This document shows positions 9,634 to 19,525 of a stretch of DNA of 64,000 nt, one piece after another. The stretch is taken from assembly GCF_016595215.1 (NCBI RefSeq), contig NZ_JAENHK010000001.1, forward strand, positions 1-64,000. Direction: 5' to 3'. A program made the position numbers and the translations under genes. Below the pieces are notes generated by a model that did not search any database, was not told the DNA's origin, and saw only the letters and a list, made by a program, of their open reading frames with translations. Within the stretch, counting starts at the first letter, position 1. Each line of letters begins with the position of its first letter. The stretch comes from Chryseobacterium paridis. Its GTDB lineage: Bacteria > Bacteroidota > Bacteroidia > Flavobacteriales > Weeksellaceae.

Positions 9634-11922
9634 TTACTTTTTTGCTTCTCTTCTTTGAGCATCAAGAACAGCAACAGTAGCCAGATTTACAATTTCATCT
9701 ACGCTTGAACGCATTTGTAAAACGTGTACAGGTTGCTTTAATCCCATAAGAATTGGCCCTATCACCTGAGCTACTTTCATACCTCTGATAATCTTGTATG
9801 ATAAATTAGCACTTTCAAGATTTGGGAAAATAAATGTGTTGGCTGGAGTTTCTCCTAATTTTGAAAAAGGATAATCACTAAGATGATCAGCATTCATTGC
9901 AAAATCAGGTTGGATTTCTCCGTCTACAATCATTTTAGGATATTTTTCGTGCAAGATGCTTACAGCCTTTGCTACTTTTTTAGAAGTATCAGAAATCGCT
10001 GCAAAATTTTCAAATCCAAGCATCGCAATTCTTGGTTCAATAGCAAAAGACTTAACTGTAATTTCAGCCATTTTTGCAATATTAACCAGGTCTTCTGCTG
10101 TAGGATTATTATTGATGGATGTATCTGCAAAGAAAATAGGTTTCTTTTCGGAAAGGATCATCATCATCGCCGCCACTTTGTCTACTCCTTTTTCCTTTTC
10201 AATAATTTCTAAAACAGGACGTAAAACAGATGCATAGTTTTTAGAAAACCCAACAATCAAGGCATCTGTATCTCCATGTTTCAACATTAAAGGACCGAAA
10301 TAGTCTCTCTGACGAACATATCTTTTTGCTTTATACTCGTTCATCCCTTTTCTTTGACGAAGTTTCCAAAGCGTTTCTCTGTATTTTTTTCTATTTTCCT
10401 CCTGATCGTCGTCACTAGGATCAATAATCGGAACATCAAGGTTAATTCCATAACGCTCCATCTGTTCTTTGATATATTTCTTTTCCCCTAAAAGACTTGG
10501 ATATGCAATTCCTTCTTCATAAAGAATCTGAGCCGCTTTCAATACATTATATTCCTCAGCATTTCCTAATGTAACTCTCTTTGGATTAGATTTTGCGCGG
10601 CTTTGCATCATTCTTACAAGCTTCTCATCTCTTCCCATTCTATCAAGAAGCTGATGTTCATATTCTTCAAAATCAGAAATCGTTTTACCTGCAATTCCAC
10701 TATCTATAGCCGCTTTTGCTACTGCACTTGAAACTCGGGTAATTAATCTGTTATCAAATGGTTTTGGAATAAAATATTCTCTACCAAATTGAAGATTCTG
10801 AAGGTTATAAGCTAAAATAACAGCTTCTGGAACTGGTTCTTTTGCCAAATCAGCAATAGCATGAACTGCCGCCAACTTCATCTCTTCATTAATCCCCCTT
10901 GCCTGCACATCCAATGCTCCACGGAAAATATAAGGAAACCCTAGTACGTTATTAACCTGGTTAGGAAAATCACTTCTTCCCGTAGCCATGATCACATCTT
11001 TACGAGTTTCAAGTGCTAAATCGTAAGCGATCTCAGGGTCAGGGTTGGCTAAAGCAAAAACAATAGGATTTTCATTCATACTGCTTAGCATCTCCGGAGT
11101 CATCACATTTCCTTTAGATAATCCAACAAATACATCAGATCCTTTTACAGCATCTTCTAAACTTTCAATATCTGTCTCTACAATAAAATCTAATTTTTCA
11201 GGAGTAAGATTTTCTCTTTTGTGATTAATAACTCCTTTGCTGTCGCACATTAAAACATTTTCTTTCTTAAGGCCTAAAGAAATATAAAGTTTGGTACATG
11301 CAATTGCAGCAGCTCCTGCTCCATTTACAACCATCTTCACATCTTCAATGTTCTTATTGGCAATTTGCAAAGAGTTAATCAATGCTGCCGCAGAAATAAT
11401 TGCAGTTCCATGTTGGTCATCATGCATCAAAGGAATATCCAGCTCTTCTTTTAACCTCTGTTCAATATAGAATGCCTCAGGAGCTTTTATGTCTTCAAGG
11501 TTGATTCCACCAAAAGTAGGTGCAATTCCTTTTACAATCTGGATAAATTTATCAGGATCTTTTTCATTGATTTCAATATCAAAGACATTGATATCAGCAA
11601 AAATTTTAAATAAAAGGCCTTTTCCTTCCATTACCGGTTTTGAAGCCTCTGGTCCGATGTCACCTAATCCTAAAACGGCAGTACCATTAGAAATTACCGC
11701 AACAAGATTTCCTTTTCCGGTATAATCATAAACTGTTTCTGGTTTTTCGTGAATTTCCATACAAGGAACTGCAACTCCCGGAGAGTACGCCAGAGACAAA
11801 TCTCTTTGAGAAGAATGCGGTTTTGAAGGAATGACTTCAACCTTACCTTTAGGTTCAGCCTTATGATAATCTAATGCGGCTTGATTAAAGTTCTTTTCGT
11901 CGCGATGGATTTTATTTGACAT
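9634..11922 (-). CDS. maeB: NADP-dependent malic enzyme, MaeB type
   Basis: Converts malate to pyruvate and CO2 with reduction of NADP, supplying NADPH and pyruvate. The 762-residue protein has the two-part MaeB layout: a malic enzyme domain to about residue 430 ([31 protein letters not shown], and the Rossmann motif VVNGAGAAA), then a phosphotransacetylase-like domain ([20 protein letters not shown] onwards) that is usually regulatory rather than catalytic. It starts with ATG 11 bp past the stop of the upstream kinase-like gene, so the two are probably co-transcribed. A hairpin terminator follows. Confidence 0.94.
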   Translation of the reverse strand: MSNKIHRDEKNFNQAALDYHKAEPKGKVEVIPSKPHSSQRDLSLAYSPGVAVPCMEIHEKPETVYDYTGKGNLVAVISNGTAVLGLGDIGPEASKPVMEGKGLLFKIFADINVFDIEINEKDPDKFIQIVKGIAPTFGGINLEDIKAPEAFYIEQRLKEELDIPLMHDDQHGTAIISAAALINSLQIANKNIEDVKMVVNGAGAAAIACTKLYISLGLKKENVLMCDSKGVINHKRENLTPEKLDFIVETDIESLEDAVKGSDVFVGLSKGNVMTPEMLSSMNENPIVFALANPDPEIAYDLALETRKDVIMATGRSDFPNQVNNVLGFPYIFRGALDVQARGINEEMKLAAVHAIADLAKEPVPEAVILAYNLQNLQFGREYFIPKPFDNRLITRVSSAVAKAAIDSGIAGKTISDFEEYEHQLLDRMGRDEKLVRMMQSRAKSNPKRVTLGNAEEYNVLKAAQILYEEGIAYPSLLGEKKYIKEQMERYGINLDVPIIDPSDDDQEENRKKYRETLWKLRQRKGMNEYKAKRYVRQRDYFGPLMLKHGDTDALIVGFSKNYASVLRPVLEIIEKEKGVDKVAAMMMILSEKKPIFFADTSINNNPTAEDLVNIAKMAEITVKSFAIEPRIAMLGFENFAAISDTSKKVAKAVSILHEKYPKMIVDGEIQPDFAMNADHLSDYPFSKLGETPANTFIFPNLESANLSYKIIRGMKVAQVIGPILMGLKQPVHVLQMRSSVDEIVNLATVAVLDAQRREAKK

Positions 11923-11933
11923 AGAATTTATTT

Positions 11934-12785
11934 TTATAGTATATATTTAATATGGTAATTTACTAAACTTTCGATAGGTTTTTGTACAATTTTACCAACA
12001 TTTAAATTAAGTTCTGCTGCTGCAGATCGAAGAGTATCTTCATAATAATAGGCAATAGAGCCAATAAAATTAATTTCGGCATCTTGCGATTCTTCATAGG
12101 GAAGAACCTGATATTCGAAGAAATTTTTCATTTCTTCGAAAACCATTTGTTGAAAATAAGGATGATCTTTTCTTTCAACAACAAATTTATTGAAATTCGC
12201 TAAATAAGCATTGGGTCTTGAAGTGTGATACATGTTTTTCAATGCATCCTCAATAGTCAGGTGATAAGTTTCTTCAAATTCAGTATGCAAATCTTTTGGA
12301 AGCTTGAGCATAAAAAAACGTCGAACCAATTGTTTTCCAATTGAACTACCGCTGCCTTCATCACCAATAAGAAATCCAAGTGATGGAAGCTTTATTTTTA
12401 AATTCTGTCCATCGAAATAACAGGAATTCGACCCCGTTCCTAAGATGCAGACAATTGCAGGTTTACCAGTATATGCGGCATATGCAGCAGCCATTAGATC
12501 TTCTTTCGCTACCACATCTGCTTTGATAAAAAATTTCGCAAGTTCTCTTTCGATAGTAGCGCAATTTTCAGGTATTCCACAACCTGAACCGTAGAAAAAT
12601 ACTTTTGTTATAGAATTTTTGACAGCGCTAAGGTTGATGTTCTTTTCTATTTCGGGTACAATAAGTTCTGCACCAATATTATTGGGATTAAAACCAATAG
12701 TTTCCGTTTTCATAAAGACTTTTTTGAAGTCGTCTAAAATCACCCAATCACATTTGGTAGAACCACCATCAACAATAGCAACCAT
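11934..12785 (-). CDS. BadF/BadG-type ATPase, N-acetylglucosamine kinase-like
   Basis: ASKHA-fold sugar kinase related to eukaryotic-type N-acetylglucosamine kinase. It has 283 residues. The phosphate-1 loop is visible at the N terminus (VDGGSTKCDWVILD). The central phosphate-2 region is CILGTGSNSCYFDG, followed by GFLIGDEGSGSSIGK, typical of this family. The likely job is phosphorylation of an amino sugar salvaged from peptidoglycan or chitin, but the substrate is inferred. It lies directly upstream of maeB, probably in one transcript. Confidence 0.8.
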   Translation of the reverse strand: MVAIVDGGSTKCDWVILDDFKKVFMKTETIGFNPNNIGAELIVPEIEKNINLSAVKNSITKVFFYGSGCGIPENCATIERELAKFFIKADVVAKEDLMAAAYAAYTGKPAIVCILGTGSNSCYFDGQNLKIKLPSLGFLIGDEGSGSSIGKQLVRRFFMLKLPKDLHTEFEETYHLTIEDALKNMYHTSRPNAYLANFNKFVVERKDHPYFQQMVFEEMKNFFEYQVLPYEESQDAEINFIGSIAYYYEDTLRSAAAELNLNVGKIVQKPIESLVNYHIKYIL

Positions 12786-12870
12786 ATATTACATTTTAAT
12801 TTAAGGATGCTAAATTATGAATTTTATCTCTAAATAGCTTTACAAACGAGCCAGAAGGTGGCTTGGAAAA

Positions 12871-13134
12871 TTAATGTTTTATATCATCTTTTTTCTCATT
12901 GAACTGTATTAGCCAATCCTGAATCTCATCTTCAAGGTAGGAAGTCTGTAAGATCATAGCATTTATAAAATCATCAGGCACCTGTTCTCCTTTAGAATTC
13001 TCAAGATTCCAAAGTTCATCAGACATATTTTCATACTCGGAGTAAACTCTCTTAAATCTTGAATTCTCTCTTTCAAGAGTCTCAATATTTTTCTGTTGGA
13101 GCTGGAATTTTCTGTATTTGTTTTGACTTTTCAT
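12871..13134 (-). CDS. Small coiled-coil protein, unknown function
   Basis: An 87-residue, highly charged protein with no signal peptide or membrane segment. Residues 1-45 have the spacing of a coiled coil (IETLERENSRFKRVYSEYENM), and the C-terminal half is an acidic helix (TSYLEDEIQDWLIQFNEK). I do not recognise the family. It lies alone between the kinase-like gene and a divergent operon, with an 85-bp gap on the kinase side. Confidence 0.6.
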   Translation of the reverse strand: MKSQNKYRKFQLQQKNIETLERENSRFKRVYSEYENMSDELWNLENSKGEQVPDDFINAMILQTSYLEDEIQDWLIQFNEKKDDIKH

Positions 13135-13338
13135 ACAAATATTATTATAAATTGGGTTATAAAGTTCTGGAAAATGCTTTCAATCGCGCATTACAAGATA
13201 GAAAAAACCATCAACACAACTAGTTGAAAATGAATTTATTATCAGGTGCTTTTTATTTGTTTCTGAAATTAAAATTAGAACTATTTTTCATTAAAAAAAA
13301 ATATTTAACAACTTTTTTTACTGTTTAACATATAGTTA

Positions 13339-13346
13339 TAAATTTG
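13339..13346 (+). promoter_or_regulatory. Promoter -7 box for the gtrA-acyltransferase operon
   Basis: TAAATTTG fits the Bacteroidetes -7 consensus TAnnTTTG and lies 17 bp before the ATG of the GtrA-family gene. The upstream -33 region is a T-run rather than a clean TTTG, so it is a partial match. Confidence 0.5.
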
Positions 13347-13363
13347 CACATCAGATAAATTCG

Positions 13364-13822
13364 ATGAGAGAATTACTACTACGTCAGAAACAAATATTTT
13401 TCTTCATATTAGCAGGAGGACTAAGTGCTATTATGGAAATCGGAAGTTTTAAAATTTTCAGCACCTACCTTCCTCAATTTTTGCATTCGGAAACAAATTT
13501 CCATGGAATCCATTATCCACTGAGTAATATTTTCTCTACCTGCTGCGGGATTATTACAAATTACTTTTTAAGTATATGGTTTGTTTTTGAAAGAGGGAAA
13601 CATTCAAAAAGAAAGGAATTTGTTTATTTTATGGTAGTCTCTTTTATTTCAACACTACTCAGCCTTAGTTTCTTCCAGGTATTTTATAGTTTCATATTTA
13701 AAGATAATATCAATTTAATTTTTTATACCTTGAGCCCGGAAATACTGAGTAAGATTGCAGCAATTTTATTGGTTTCTATTCTTAATTATTCGGTCAAGAA
13801 GAAAGTAATTTTTAATGGTTAG
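13364..13822 (+). CDS. GtrA family membrane protein
   Basis: A 152-residue protein with four predicted transmembrane helices in the GtrA pattern: FFILAGGLSAIMEIGSF at the N terminus, ICCGxITNYFLSIWFVF-like helix two (CCGIITNYFLSIWFVFERGK), then two more helices and a basic tail. GtrA proteins are thought to help flip polyprenyl-linked sugars or modify surface glycans. The next gene, a glycerolipid acyltransferase, starts 3 bp after its stop, so the two are translationally linked and probably serve envelope lipid or glycan synthesis. Confidence 0.85.
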   Translation: MRELLLRQKQIFFFILAGGLSAIMEIGSFKIFSTYLPQFLHSETNFHGIHYPLSNIFSTCCGIITNYFLSIWFVFERGKHSKRKEFVYFMVVSFISTLLSLSFFQVFYSFIFKDNINLIFYTLSPEILSKIAAILLVSILNYSVKKKVIFNG

Positions 13823-13825
13823 TCT

Positions 13826-14554
13826 GTGGTAAAGATTTTAAATTATATGTGGAGGCTTTGGCTTCTGATATTAGCCTTTGTTTTAACGATTGTATTTGGA
13901 ATACCGGTTTATATTTTATCGTTTAGCAAAAAACATTATAAATACGCTTATCAGTTTATCCGTTTTTGGTGTTTTGGAATGTTCTATGGAATGGGACTTC
14001 GATATGAACTCATCAATCTCACAGATAAAAAAGTTGATCCTAATAAGCAATATGTGGTCATTTCGAATCACACCTCTATTATGGACATTATGCTTCCCTG
14101 CATCCTGTTTCCTAACCACCCTCTTTGCTATGTTGGTAAAAAAGAATTGGTAAAGATTCCCATTTTCGGAACTATTTATAAAAGAATATGTGTAATGGTA
14201 GATCGTGGAAGCGCAAGAAGCCGTGCAGATGTATACCGAAGATGTGCAGAAAAAATGGAAGAAGGTAATAGCATCGTTATTTTTCCTGAAGGGGGTGTTC
14301 CGGATGATACCTCTATACTCTTAGACGAATTCAAAGATGGTGCATTCACCTTGTCTACAAAACATCATTCTCCTATAGCAGTTTATACATTCATTGGTTT
14401 AAAAGAAATATTTCCATTCGACAATTCTAAAGGTCGCCCAGGCAAGGTCAAGGTGTATTTCAATGATATTATGGAACCTACAGGCTCACAAAAAGAGATG
14501 AAAACCGAGGCTTTTAACGAAATAAAAAAAACCTTGCTAGAACGTTCTATTTAA
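13826..14554 (+). CDS. Lysophospholipid acyltransferase (PlsC-like)
   Basis: Transfers an acyl chain to lysophosphatidic acid or a similar lysolipid at the inner membrane. It has 242 residues: an N-terminal hydrophobic anchor, then the HX4D catalytic motif (NHTSIMD), the substrate-binding motif FPEGGVPDD and the VDRGSARSR segment, all typical of the PlsC superfamily. The start used is GTG at 13826, three bases after the upstream stop; ATG at 13847 is an alternative that removes only seven residues. It forms an operon with the GtrA-family gene. Confidence 0.9.
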   Translation: MVKILNYMWRLWLLILAFVLTIVFGIPVYILSFSKKHYKYAYQFIRFWCFGMFYGMGLRYELINLTDKKVDPNKQYVVISNHTSIMDIMLPCILFPNHPLCYVGKKELVKIPIFGTIYKRICVMVDRGSARSRADVYRRCAEKMEEGNSIVIFPEGGVPDDTSILLDEFKDGAFTLSTKHHSPIAVYTFIGLKEIFPFDNSKGRPGKVKVYFNDIMEPTGSQKEMKTEAFNEIKKTLLERSI

Positions 14555-14564
14555 AAGAAATAAT

Positions 14565-14572
14565 TATATTTG
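14565..14572 (+). promoter_or_regulatory. Promoter -7 box before the MFS gene
   Basis: TATATTTG matches TAnnTTTG exactly and sits 23 bp before the ATG of the sugar transporter. No clean TTTG was found at the expected -33 distance, so support is partial. It would allow the transporter to be expressed separately from the acyltransferase. Confidence 0.4.
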
Positions 14573-14595
14573 TTATTAAGAAATCTTTAACAAAC

Positions 14596-16041
14596 ATGTC
14601 GAATTATTCTAAACAAACTAATTGGGGACAATTCATCCCATTAGTCACTGTATTTTTTTTCTGGGGATTTGTTGCAGCAAGTAATGATATTCTGATCCCA
14701 GTTTTCCAAAAAGCTTTTAACTTAACACAAACCGAAAGTATGCTGGTACAGATTTGTTTCTATGTTGCCTATACAGTCGGTTCTTTAATTTATATGGCTA
14801 TTTCTAAAGGGCTGAAACAAGACCTGGTAAACAAAATTGGATATAAAAACGGTCTGATTACAGGACTACTTATTTCAGCTGCAGGAACTTTATTATTCTA
14901 TCCGGCTGCCAATATGGGATCGTTCCCATTGATGATTTCAGGACTATTTATAGTTGGGCTAGGCTTCTCTTTACAGCAGATCGTAGCCAATCCTTTAGCC
15001 ATCGAAGTTGGTCCTATTGAAACTGGATCACAAAGATTAACAATGGCAGGAGGTATTAATAACCTTGGGACAACTATTGGTCCATTAATTGTTTCTTTTG
15101 CTATTTTCGGTTCTGCAGCTGCTGCCAATACAGAAGCAAGTATCGAGAGTGTTAAAATACCCTATTTAATATTAGGTGTTGCGTTTGTTTTAGTTGCCAT
15201 AATGCTTAAGTTTTCCTCTCTTCCAGCTATTACTCCTACAAATCTTGAAGATACTGAAGATGCTACTCCAGGAGAACACAGAAAATCGGCTTTTCAATAC
15301 CCACAGTTGGTACTTGGAATGATTGCTATATTTGTCTACGTAGGTGTAGAAGTTTCTACAGCAAGTAATCTACCTGCTTATATGGAAAAAAATCTTGGAT
15401 TTGAAACAAAGGATGTTGCTCCCTACATCTCTCTATATTGGGCTTCATTAATGATTGGACGTTGGACAGGTGCCGTGGAAGCATTTGACCTTAGTTCGGG
15501 TTTAAAAAAGATATTACGATTTTTAGCTCCTTATCTTGCATTTGGTGTATTCTTATTAGTAAATGCCATTGCTAAACACGATCTTTCTCATTTTTATGTT
15601 TACGCATTTATTATTATAGCGATGATCATCTGCGATATTATGAGTAAAGGAAACCCAGCAAGAATGCTTCTTATATTTTCCGTTGCAGGGATTATTGCTC
15701 TATTGACAGGAATGCTAACAACTGGAATGGTTTCAGTTTATGCATTTACAAGTGTAGGCTTGTTCTGCTCTACTCTTTGGCCATGTATTTTTGCCCTTGC
15801 TATTAATGGATTAGGAAAACATACCAATCAAGGTTCAGGATTCCTGATCATGATGATTATGGGAGGAGGTATTGTAAGTATTATCCAGGGATATGTAGCT
15901 GATTTGACAACAGTGCATTTCAGTTATATAATTGGAGTTATTTGTTTTGCTTATCTGGCATTTTATGCCATCCGTGTGAGTGGAATTCTGAAATCTCAAG
16001 GAATTGATTTAGATAAAATTTCAAAAGGTAGTGGACACTAA
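14596..16041 (+). CDS. Sugar MFS transporter (FHS/fucose permease-like)
   Basis: A 481-residue, twelve-helix major facilitator of the fucose-galactose-glucose:H+ symporter type. The first helix carries FFFWGFVAASNDILIPVFQ, a hallmark of this family (compare FucP and GlcP). The inter-helix stretch QQIVANPLAIEVGP and the later GGGIVSIIQGYVAD also fit. The substrate is likely a hexose or amino sugar, but it cannot be read from sequence. The next gene overlaps its 3' end by 11 bp. Confidence 0.88.
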   Translation: MSNYSKQTNWGQFIPLVTVFFFWGFVAASNDILIPVFQKAFNLTQTESMLVQICFYVAYTVGSLIYMAISKGLKQDLVNKIGYKNGLITGLLISAAGTLLFYPAANMGSFPLMISGLFIVGLGFSLQQIVANPLAIEVGPIETGSQRLTMAGGINNLGTTIGPLIVSFAIFGSAAAANTEASIESVKIPYLILGVAFVLVAIMLKFSSLPAITPTNLEDTEDATPGEHRKSAFQYPQLVLGMIAIFVYVGVEVSTASNLPAYMEKNLGFETKDVAPYISLYWASLMIGRWTGAVEAFDLSSGLKKILRFLAPYLAFGVFLLVNAIAKHDLSHFYVYAFIIIAMIICDIMSKGNPARMLLIFSVAGIIALLTGMLTTGMVSVYAFTSVGLFCSTLWPCIFALAINGLGKHTNQGSGFLIMMIMGGGIVSIIQGYVADLTTVHFSYIIGVICFAYLAFYAIRVSGILKSQGIDLDKISKGSGH

Positions 16042-17089
16042 AAATATACATATATATAAGAAAAAAAGATTTTGGGCGGGTATATTACTTGCCCAATTTC
16101 TTTTGTTTTTCTTTTTTTCAAAATCGAAAATAATCGTTTCTGTGTTCGAAAAGTTTTTTGAATTTCAAAAAGGATTTCATCAGATAATCTTTTCCTGGAT
16201 CCCTTTTTCATTGGGCGATGTAATGTACGTTTTACTCGCTTTCATTTCTATATACATCATATTCCAATGTTTCAGTAAGAAAAGTAGAAACAAGGCCATT
16301 CTAAAGCTTTTATTGATCATCAATCTCTTTTACTTTTCTTATCAGGTTTCCTGGGGAATGCTTTATTTCCAAACCCCTATCATTAAAAAATTAAAAAAAC
16401 AAGAAAAGCCAGATGTAAGAAAGGCGAAAATACTAGCTCTCCAATATCTTGAAAAATGTAAGATTACTCGAAAACTTGTTTCTGAGGATAAAAACGGAAT
16501 CTTTGTAGCCCGTGATTTAAAAACTGTTCAAGAGGAAATACTTTCGCAACAACAAAGGCTTCCCAATTATATTTCAGGTAAAAAAGAGACAGGAATTAAT
16601 TCAATAAAACCGAGCCTATTCAAAACGGTGATGAACTTTACAGGAATTCTTGGATACTATAATCCCTTCACCGCAGAAGCGCAGTACAATCCAAATCTTC
16701 CTTCCTCATTTATACCTTTTACTCTTGCTCATGAAAGCTCCCATCAATTAGGTTTTGCCAGAGAACAGGAAGCGAATTTTGTGGGATATTTGGTGGGTAT
16801 ACATTCAGAAAACCTGGAGCTAAGATACAGCACTGAATATTTTACGTTAAAAAGCCTTTTAAGATTTATCGTTGAACAAGACCCTAAGTTCGTAAAATCT
16901 ATCATAAATAACTATTCTGCAGGAATGAAAAGGGATCGATTGTATGAGAGAAGTTTTATTTTAAAACATCAGGGATGGTTGGATGATTTTTTTGGATTTA
17001 CAAACAATTTGTTTTTACAAAGCAATCAGCAGGAAGGCTCTGTAACATACTCGTATTTCATTGATTTACTGTTAAATTACGAGCAATAA
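16031..17089 (+). CDS. DUF3810 membrane protein with HExxH-like motif
   Basis: A 352-residue protein with two or three N-terminal transmembrane helices and a periplasmic domain carrying LAHESSHQLGFAREQEANF. The HESSH and the downstream EANF look like a zincin metalloprotease site (HExxH plus a third glutamate ligand). DUF3810 is widespread in Bacteroidetes and has no proven activity as far as I know. The GTG start at 16031 overlaps the transporter gene by 11 bp, which implies coupled translation. A hairpin follows the stop within 4 bp. Confidence 0.85.
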   Translation: MDTKNIHIYKKKRFWAGILLAQFLLFFFFSKSKIIVSVFEKFFEFQKGFHQIIFSWIPFSLGDVMYVLLAFISIYIIFQCFSKKSRNKAILKLLLIINLFYFSYQVSWGMLYFQTPIIKKLKKQEKPDVRKAKILALQYLEKCKITRKLVSEDKNGIFVARDLKTVQEEILSQQQRLPNYISGKKETGINSIKPSLFKTVMNFTGILGYYNPFTAEAQYNPNLPSSFIPFTLAHESSHQLGFAREQEANFVGYLVGIHSENLELRYSTEYFTLKSLLRFIVEQDPKFVKSIINNYSAGMKRDRLYERSFILKHQGWLDDFFGFTNNLFLQSNQQEGSVTYSYFIDLLLNYEQ

Positions 17090-17092
17090 AAA

Positions 17093-17118
17093 AGAATCGT
17101 ATCAGGCGATACGATTCT
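17093..17118 (-). terminator. Hairpin terminator, T-run on the minus strand
   Basis: A perfect 11-bp stem AGAATCGTATC/GATACGATTCT encloses an AGGC loop. The T-run follows the hairpin on the minus strand, while the plus strand has an A-run there, so it best ends transcripts coming from the right. No intact minus-strand gene lies there now; the decayed hydrolase gene at 17411-17614 would have been its source. It may still stall plus-strand transcripts of the DUF3810 gene. Confidence 0.7.
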
Positions 17119-17922
17119 AAAAACACAAATGATGAAAAAAAATTTATTACCTTGACTTGTTCCCTCATTCAAGGCGATGTAAAAGTACAACATTATTTAT
17201 AAAAACAAAAACATTTTTATTCTTTTGTAAAACTTTATGAAAACTTTATGATTTTTTAAGTTTATTTGAGTTTACACCGAATAGGCAATTTTTATAGTAA
17301 TTTTTTAATTTCAATAAAAAACATTTTATTTAGATACATTTTATCCAAAAAAAGCAGCTTAAAAACTTAAAATATTCAATTTTAAAAATTCCGTCCTTAT
17401 ATAAATAACTCTACTTTTCAACAGTCGGAATTTCTATAAAATTATCTGTATATCTTTTTACTTTCAATGGTTCTTTAGCATCATCTATTGTTTCATCACT
17501 TACATATTTTCTTTAACCTTAATCAACCTGATAAGCTGATGTTTTATTAATTAGCAACAATACTATTAAACGGCTTCCTTTTGGAATCTTTTTACGAAGA
17601 GGTATCGTTTGTACCCTGTTGTAATTATTTTATTTATCTTATAAGAAAGTTATTTGTTAAAAATATTTGAAAAGCATTTTAGTGAGTATATAAGCTTTAT
17701 AGGTGAAGTAAATCCAATTGAATCTCTCTTTTAATACAGAATAAATATTATTTCATACAAAGTTGATTAATTCTACATAAATTAGCAATAAATGTATAAT
17801 TATCAGAAACTTATAAAAACAGCGCAAGAAAACACCTATAAAAATGGCGTAATAAGTCCCATAAATATGAAAAACCATTTGCTTTTTTAAAACATCTTTG
17901 TATTTTAGATAAAAATATTAAC
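17119..17922. other. Long AT-rich gap with a dead gene fragment
   Basis: About 800 bp without an intact gene. It contains the decayed end of a hydrolase gene (listed separately) on the minus strand. The remainder, mainly 17119-17400 and 17640-17922, is very AT-rich, and I see no ORF, RNA or clear promoter in it. The gap borders the peptide-export locus, which fits a history of insertion or deletion here. Confidence 0.6.
17411..17614 (-). pseudogene. 3' remnant of a CocE/NonD-type hydrolase gene
   Basis: One minus-strand frame reads VQTIPLRKKIPKGSRLIVLL, then LINKTSAYQVD, a stop, G, a second stop, RKYVSDETIDDAKEPLKVKR and YTDNFIEIPTVEK to a final stop. The two internal stops fall where the family has a short glycine-rich turn of the form NYGxGK. 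From family knowledge this matches the C-terminal jelly-roll end of CocE/NonD hydrolases (the X-Pro dipeptidyl-peptidase S15 group), with basic KKIPKGSRL, VSDETIxDAxEPL and a closing IEIP. The rest of the gene, including the catalytic domain, is absent. Conserved protein wording with point-mutated stops shows a genuine dead gene, not chance. Confidence 0.7.
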
Positions 17923-19425
17923 ATGACCTTCGATAAACTAATCAACTACTTAAAACTAGATAAACAGGAGTTTCTTTTTCAGTTTAATTCTCATCCGAAT
18001 TACCCATCAGCACTTGCTTTTAGTGACACACTTAACTTTTTGGGAGTTAAAAATGATGCTTACCAATTAGATAAAGAATATTGGGATGAACTTCCAGAGG
18101 AATTTATTGCTATTGTAGATAATTCTTTCTCATTGGTAAAGAAAGCGGGAGCTCAATATTCTGTTTATTCTGATAAATCAAAAACTGTAAATAAAGAAGA
18201 ACTTCATAAAACATCATCCGACTTTGTTCTTTTATTTGAAAAAACGGAAAATTCGGAACAAAAGATATCGAATTATAAGCCATTTATATATGCTATTCTC
18301 GGAATAATTCTTTTGTATTCTGCTATCAACTTCGCCTGGTATCAAATCTTATTTAATCTCTTGTCACTAGCAGGTGTCTATATTTCCTTAGAAATCTTCA
18401 ATCAGAAGTTTGGAAATACTTCAGCGGTGATTGGAAGTATTTGTGGCGATACGTCAGCAAATCAAACCGTAAACTCATGCAACAAAATCATTAATCAAGA
18501 TAAAACCAGCATACTTGGATTAAAATTCTCAGATTTCTCACTGATCTATTTCATAGGAATTGCAGTTCTCGGAGTATTTTTACCGGCAACTGGTTATATA
18601 ATTAAAGGCTTCACAATTGTTTCACTCATCGCTATTGGCTACTCTATTTATATACAAGCATTTGTAGAAAAGACATTTTGTCGTGTGTGCCTTTTGATTA
18701 TCTCAATTTTAGTAGTTCAGTTAATCCTTACATTATTCTTTTTTGAGAACTTCTATTTCAACACCAACATTGCAATATTAAGTTTACTATTATGGGGAAT
18801 TATTTTCTTTGCTGTTTCTTATTTCAATACTATACTCACAGATAAAGAGGCTCTACAGAAATCAAATGCTAAAAACTTAAGATTTAAAAGAAATTACGAT
18901 CTATTCAAAAGAGAACTTTTAGAAAAAGATAAAGTAACATTCAGTGATAACCAAACTTTTTCCCTAGGAAATAAAGATGCAAAACTCCACATAGCTGTAG
19001 TTTCAAATCCATATTGTGGCTTCTGTAAAGGAGCACATGAAATCCTGGAAAGCCTATTAAAAAAATATCCAAATGACATTTCTGCTCAGATAAGATTCAA
19101 TTATTTTTCTGATAGATCAAATGAGAAATCTACGGGTCTTTTATCAGACTTCATGAATATTTATAAAAACAAGCATGAAAATGAGTTCTTAAAAGTGGTA
19201 GAAACGTGGTTCGAAAATAGAGATGAAAAACAGATCAAAGATCTGGTAGGTAATAATCAAGTAGAAGATCTTAGTGCTCTTAATGCAATGTCACATGAAA
19301 ATAGCAATGCGGGATTAAACTTCACTCCTATTTTGATCATTAACGGATTTCAGTTTCCGGATAAATATGATCGTGAGGATATTCATTATTTCATTGATGA
19401 ACTGATTGAAGATGATGAAATTTAA
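17923..19425 (+). CDS. VKOR-thioredoxin fusion with C39-like N-terminal domain
   Basis: A 500-residue membrane oxidoreductase. Residues 1-105 resemble a peptidase C39-like fold (FNSHPNYPSALAFSDTLNFL) but lack the catalytic Cys. Residues 120-305 hold a VKOR helical bundle with loop cysteines Cys174 and Cys186 and the CRVC active site (253-256). Residues 340-500 are a DsbA/thioredoxin-like domain with CGFC (365-368). Known VKOR fusions oxidise substrate thiols and pass electrons to quinone. In this locus it most likely forms disulfides in the exported Cys-rich peptides. It stands at the head of the export genes, 100 bp before a small Cys-containing ORF. Confidence 0.85.
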   Translation: MTFDKLINYLKLDKQEFLFQFNSHPNYPSALAFSDTLNFLGVKNDAYQLDKEYWDELPEEFIAIVDNSFSLVKKAGAQYSVYSDKSKTVNKEELHKTSSDFVLLFEKTENSEQKISNYKPFIYAILGIILLYSAINFAWYQILFNLLSLAGVYISLEIFNQKFGNTSAVIGSICGDTSANQTVNSCNKIINQDKTSILGLKFSDFSLIYFIGIAVLGVFLPATGYIIKGFTIVSLIAIGYSIYIQAFVEKTFCRVCLLIISILVVQLILTLFFFENFYFNTNIAILSLLLWGIIFFAVSYFNTILTDKEALQKSNAKNLRFKRNYDLFKRELLEKDKVTFSDNQTFSLGNKDAKLHIAVVSNPYCGFCKGAHEILESLLKKYPNDISAQIRFNYFSDRSNEKSTGLLSDFMNIYKNKHENEFLKVVETWFENRDEKQIKDLVGNNQVEDLSALNAMSHENSNAGLNFTPILIINGFQFPDKYDREDIHYFIDELIEDDEI

Positions 19426-19525
19426 AAAAATTGTAATAATTTAACAAATTTCACTAATTTAGGAAAAAAATAAAACAGGACTCTAAAAGCCTTGTCGCAG
19501 CCAGTTATATCAGAAAATTTTCACC

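Noticed and set aside
17119-17400. Possible small RNA or promoter in the AT-rich gap
   Set aside because: Only weak partial promoter matches and no GC-rich structured block were seen.
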